NCBI RefSeq assembly: GCF_019139675.1
Contig: NZ_CP077077.1
Location: 4,650,001 to 4,714,000 of the forward strand
Direction: 5' to 3'
Length of the DNA stretch: 64,000 bases
Source: Pseudomonas maumuensis
GTDB lineage: Bacteria > Pseudomonadota > Gammaproteobacteria > Pseudomonadales > Pseudomonadaceae
Below, in pieces: positions 61,658 through 64,000 of this stretch (its first letter is position 1; each line of letters opens with the position of its first letter). The notes under the pieces were generated by a model. The model saw only the letters and a program-made list of their open reading frames with translations. It was not told where the DNA came from and did not search any database. Both the position numbers and the translations under genes were made by a program.

Positions 61658-62911
61658 CTACTGCGTCACAGCTCCTTCCCCGGAGCGCCCGCCCACCACG
61701 AACCACAACGGCCACAGCGCCAACGCACCCGCCACGCCCGCCGCCAGGGCGAAGTGCATCAGGCTGGCACCAGCCCCCAGCATCGCCAGCACCGCGCCGC
61801 CCAGGCCCAGCAAGGCGATGGTGATCATCCCCAGCATCGCCGATACCAGGCCCTTGCTCTGCTCGCTGGAGAACAGCGTCATGCGGTACAGCACCGCGTT
61901 GGCCACGCCCAGGCCCAGCGCGTACAGCGACATGCCGGCCACCACACTGGTCACCGTCGGCCAGAACCAGGTGGCCACGACCATCAGCGACAGGCCCGCC
62001 AGGTAAGGCCACAGGGCGCCGCGCACCAAGGACGGCAGCGGGTAGCGATCAGCGATGCGGTTGATGATCAGGTTGCCCAGGATCAGCCCGCCGAACACCG
62101 GCAATTGCCACAGCGCGTATTCCATCGTGCTCAGGCCTTCGTCATGGATCAGCAGCACCGGCGACAGCCCGATCCAGCCGATCAGCGGCAAGCCCACCAG
62201 CCCCAGCGCCGCGCTGCCGGCGACGAAGCGCCGGTTGCCCAGCAACTGAGCGTAACCTGCCAGCAAGGGCAACAGGTGGATCGGCGTGAACGGCAGGCGC
62301 GAACCGTCGCGACGCTCCACGCCCAGCGTTTCCGGCATCAGCCGATAGAGCAGCAGCCAGCACAGCACCGCGCCAGCGGCGAAGGCCACGAACAGCCAGC
62401 GCCAATCCAGCCACTGCAGCATCAAGGTGCCCACCAGCGGACCGAGCAGCGGCGACAGCAGCGCAATGTTGGCCAGCAAGGCCATCATGCGCACGGCGTC
62501 GGCCTCACTGAACGCCTCGTTGAGCGCCGGGTAGCTGACCGTGACCACGAAGCCCAGGCCGATGCCTTGCATCAGACGCAGCAGGTTGAACAGGCCGATG
62601 TCCTGCACCCAGAAGGTCGCAAGGCAGGCCAACCCGAAGAAAATACAGCCGCTCAGCAGCAACGGGCGCCGACCATAGCGGTCGGCCAACGGGCCGATCA
62701 GCCACTGCAGCAGCACCCCACCCAGCAGGTAGAGGTTGAGGGCATGGGGAATGTATTCGGGGCTGGCCTGGAGATCGCCGACCACGACCGGCATGGCGGG
62801 CATGACCGCATCACTGGCCAGGTAGGTCAATAGTTCGAACAGCGCCAGGGTCAGGCCGAACAGCAGGGCGCGCAATGGGGTGATATACAGCAGAGGTTTC
62901 ATGGCGGACAT
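61658..62911 (-). CDS. MFS multidrug transporter, Bcr/CflA-MdfA type
   Basis: This 417-residue inner-membrane permease has 12 membrane segments. The MdfA-like TM1 acidic residue is visible (LALFELLTYLASDAVMPAMP), and GPLADRYGRRPLLL in loop 2-3 is the MFS signature. It likely expels drugs or other small molecules by proton exchange. Start choice is between 62911 (MSAMKPLLYI) and 62902 (MKPLLYI); neither has a strong ribosome site. It is convergent with ampG; upstream lies a REP pair. Confidence 0.85.
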   Translation of the reverse strand: MSAMKPLLYITPLRALLFGLTLALFELLTYLASDAVMPAMPVVVGDLQASPEYIPHALNLYLLGGVLLQWLIGPLADRYGRRPLLLSGCIFFGLACLATFWVQDIGLFNLLRLMQGIGLGFVVTVSYPALNEAFSEADAVRMMALLANIALLSPLLGPLVGTLMLQWLDWRWLFVAFAAGAVLCWLLLYRLMPETLGVERRDGSRLPFTPIHLLPLLAGYAQLLGNRRFVAGSAALGLVGLPLIGWIGLSPVLLIHDEGLSTMEYALWQLPVFGGLILGNLIINRIADRYPLPSLVRGALWPYLAGLSLMVVATWFWPTVTSVVAGMSLYALGLGVANAVLYRMTLFSSEQSKGLVSAMLGMITIALLGLGGAVLAMLGAGASLMHFALAAGVAGALALWPLWFVVGGRSGEGAVTQ

Positions 62912-62982
62912 CGGGTTGGTAGGCAGGATCAGGGTGTATGCCAGATATGGCAGCACCTGGCTGTGAACAAGTGTAAAAAACA

Positions 62983-63080
62983 GGGCCGCTTCGCGCCCCA
63001 TCGCCGGCAAGCCGGCTCCCACAGGGTCAATGGTCAACCCGTGGGAGCCGGCTTGCCGGCGATGGGGCGCGAGGCGGCCC
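62983..63080. repeat. Long inverted REP pair with near-perfect 43-base arms
   Basis: Two REP units with extended flanks (GGGCCGCTTCGCGCCCCATC next to the core) face each other across an 11-base loop with only one or two mismatches. Between mscS and the MFS gene on the minus strand, the hairpin could halt transcription or protect mRNA. Confidence 0.85.
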
Positions 63081-63101
63081 CGATTTCGCGGACGCTTACT
63101 G

Positions 63102-63938
63102 TTACGCCACGGTCTCCTGCACCACGCGAATCACCCGCTGCGGAAACGGAATATCGATCCCTTCAGCCTTTAGCCGGTCGCGGGCATGCTCGTTGAGCAT
63201 GAACATCACGTCCCAGTAGTCGGCGGTCTTGGTCCAGATGCGCAGCGACACGGTGATCGAGCTGTCACCCAAGGTCGAAATCACCGCCTGCGGCGCCGGA
63301 TCCTGCAGTACGCGCGGATCCTGGGCCAGCTCCAGCAGCACATTGCGCGCCTTCTGCAGGTCGGCCTCGTAGTCCACGCCCACGTCGAACACCACCTTGC
63401 GCGTCGGCTGGCGGTTGGTGTTGGTGATGATGCCGTTGGACAGGCTGCCGTTAGGCATGATCACGGTCTTGTTGTCGCCGGTGCGCAGCACGGTGTGGAA
63501 GATCTGGATGCTGTCCACGGTGCCACTGACACCCTGGGCCTCGATCCAGTCACCGATACGGAACGGGCGGAACATCAGGATCAGCACACCGCCGGCGAAG
63601 TTCGCCAGGCTGCCTTGCAAGGCCAGGCCGATGGCAAGGCCGGCGGCACCGATGGCGGCGACGAACGAGGTGGTCTCGATACCGATCATCGACGCCACGC
63701 TGACCATCAGCAGCACCTTCAGCACGATGTTGGCCAGGGTGCTGATAAAGCCCTGCAGCGCGGCGTCGGCACGCAGGCCCACCAGCTTGCCAAGACGGGC
63801 ACTGAGCTTGTTGATGATCCACCAGCCGATGGCCAGGGTGAGCAGTGCCAGCAACAGGCGGCTGCCGTATTCCATGATCAACGGAACCCAGGTCTGCGAT
63901 TGGCGGACGAGCTGATCGACTTCAGCGTTCAAATCCAT
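63102..63938 (-). CDS. mscS: Small-conductance mechanosensitive channel (MscS)
   Basis: This 278-residue inner-membrane channel opens under membrane tension to release solutes on osmotic downshift. It has three membrane helices (about 22-42, 62-85 and the pore-lining TM3 near 92-120, IGAAGLAIGLALQGSLANFAGG) and a cytoplasmic beta/alpha domain with FRIGDWIEAQGVSGTV and the conserved PNGSLSNGIITN. CAGGAG lies before ATG 63938, giving the start MDLNAEVDQLV. Length is standard for E. coli-type MscS. Confidence 0.93.
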   Translation of the reverse strand: MDLNAEVDQLVRQSQTWVPLIMEYGSRLLLALLTLAIGWWIINKLSARLGKLVGLRADAALQGFISTLANIVLKVLLMVSVASMIGIETTSFVAAIGAAGLAIGLALQGSLANFAGGVLILMFRPFRIGDWIEAQGVSGTVDSIQIFHTVLRTGDNKTVIMPNGSLSNGIITNTNRQPTRKVVFDVGVDYEADLQKARNVLLELAQDPRVLQDPAPQAVISTLGDSSITVSLRIWTKTADYWDVMFMLNEHARDRLKAEGIDIPFPQRVIRVVQETVA

Positions 63939-64000
63939 GTTTATCTCCTGATGCCGAACGGCAAGTACACAGTGAAGCGGGCAGCGCAAAGCCAGCGGCC

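Noticed and set aside
60090..62012. A 640-codon minus-strand frame opposite ampG
   Set aside because: It is rich in H, Q, G and R and mirrors the ampG coding sequence; no domain or ribosome site was seen.

Overview
The window is a piece of a Pseudomonas chromosome, most likely from the P. putida group. The DNA is GC-rich with strongly G/C-ending codons. It carries REP elements of the family typical of that group, and it contains recognisable P. putida/P. aeruginosa marker genes: mvaT/turA, pykA, fumA, olsBA, the pyeR-pyeM-xenB operon, argP/argO, sodB-bifA, icmP, mexVW, colRS and groESL. From memory, the gene order follows the P. aeruginosa PAO1 segment running from purU-mvaT to ampG-mscS. No tRNA, rRNA, CRISPR array, insertion sequence or prophage was seen.

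Layout. 1-9.1 kb: the 3' end of a PiT phosphate transporter, a HerA-like ATPase, an amino-acid-type chemoreceptor (McpG-like), a tightly coupled three-gene cell-surface operon (GT4 glycosyltransferase, DUF2334 deacetylase, LPG-synthase-like membrane protein), purU and the H-NS-like mvaT. 9.1-16 kb: sbcB, a PilZ protein, a TPR lipoprotein, pyruvate kinase, a ferredoxin reductase and class I fumarase. 16-24 kb: an acetyltransferase, a DJ-1/PfpI protein, a YceI-phospholipase D pair, a serine hydrolase with a small cysteine-containing exported protein, an acyl-CoA dehydrogenase-like protein, the ornithine-lipid genes olsBA, and acpH. 24-26.6 kb: the pyeR-pyeM-xenB operon behind a cluster of palindromes.

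26.6-33.5 kb is the one clearly accessory stretch. It holds an autotransporter and two large modular proteins that share a linker motif and resemble strings of Ig-like domains, followed by about 400 bp without a convincing gene. 33.5-40.3 kb returns to core genes: a coiled-coil membrane protein, an epimerase, argP/argO, sodB and bifA. 40.4-50.1 kb carries a periplasmic imelysin/di-heme/imelysin/DUF1513 operon and the mexVW efflux pair. 50.1-54.8 kb is the colR-colS-methyltransferase-wapQ envelope operon, divergent from a PAP2 phosphatase that has a good ColR box. 54.8-64 kb has groESL with a sigma-32 promoter, fxsA, a HugZ-type haem protein, a DUF481 outer-membrane protein, an alkyltransferase-like protein, ampG, a Bcr/CflA-type MFS pump and an MscS channel.

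A large share of the genes concern the envelope: phosphate uptake, ornithine lipids, LPS-core modification, murein recycling, efflux and mechanosensing. c-di-GMP (PilZ, BifA), iron-linked and stress functions lie between them. Starts were chosen from ribosome-binding sites and family N-termini and often differ from the longest reading frame. Locus and synteny comparisons come from memory, not from a search.
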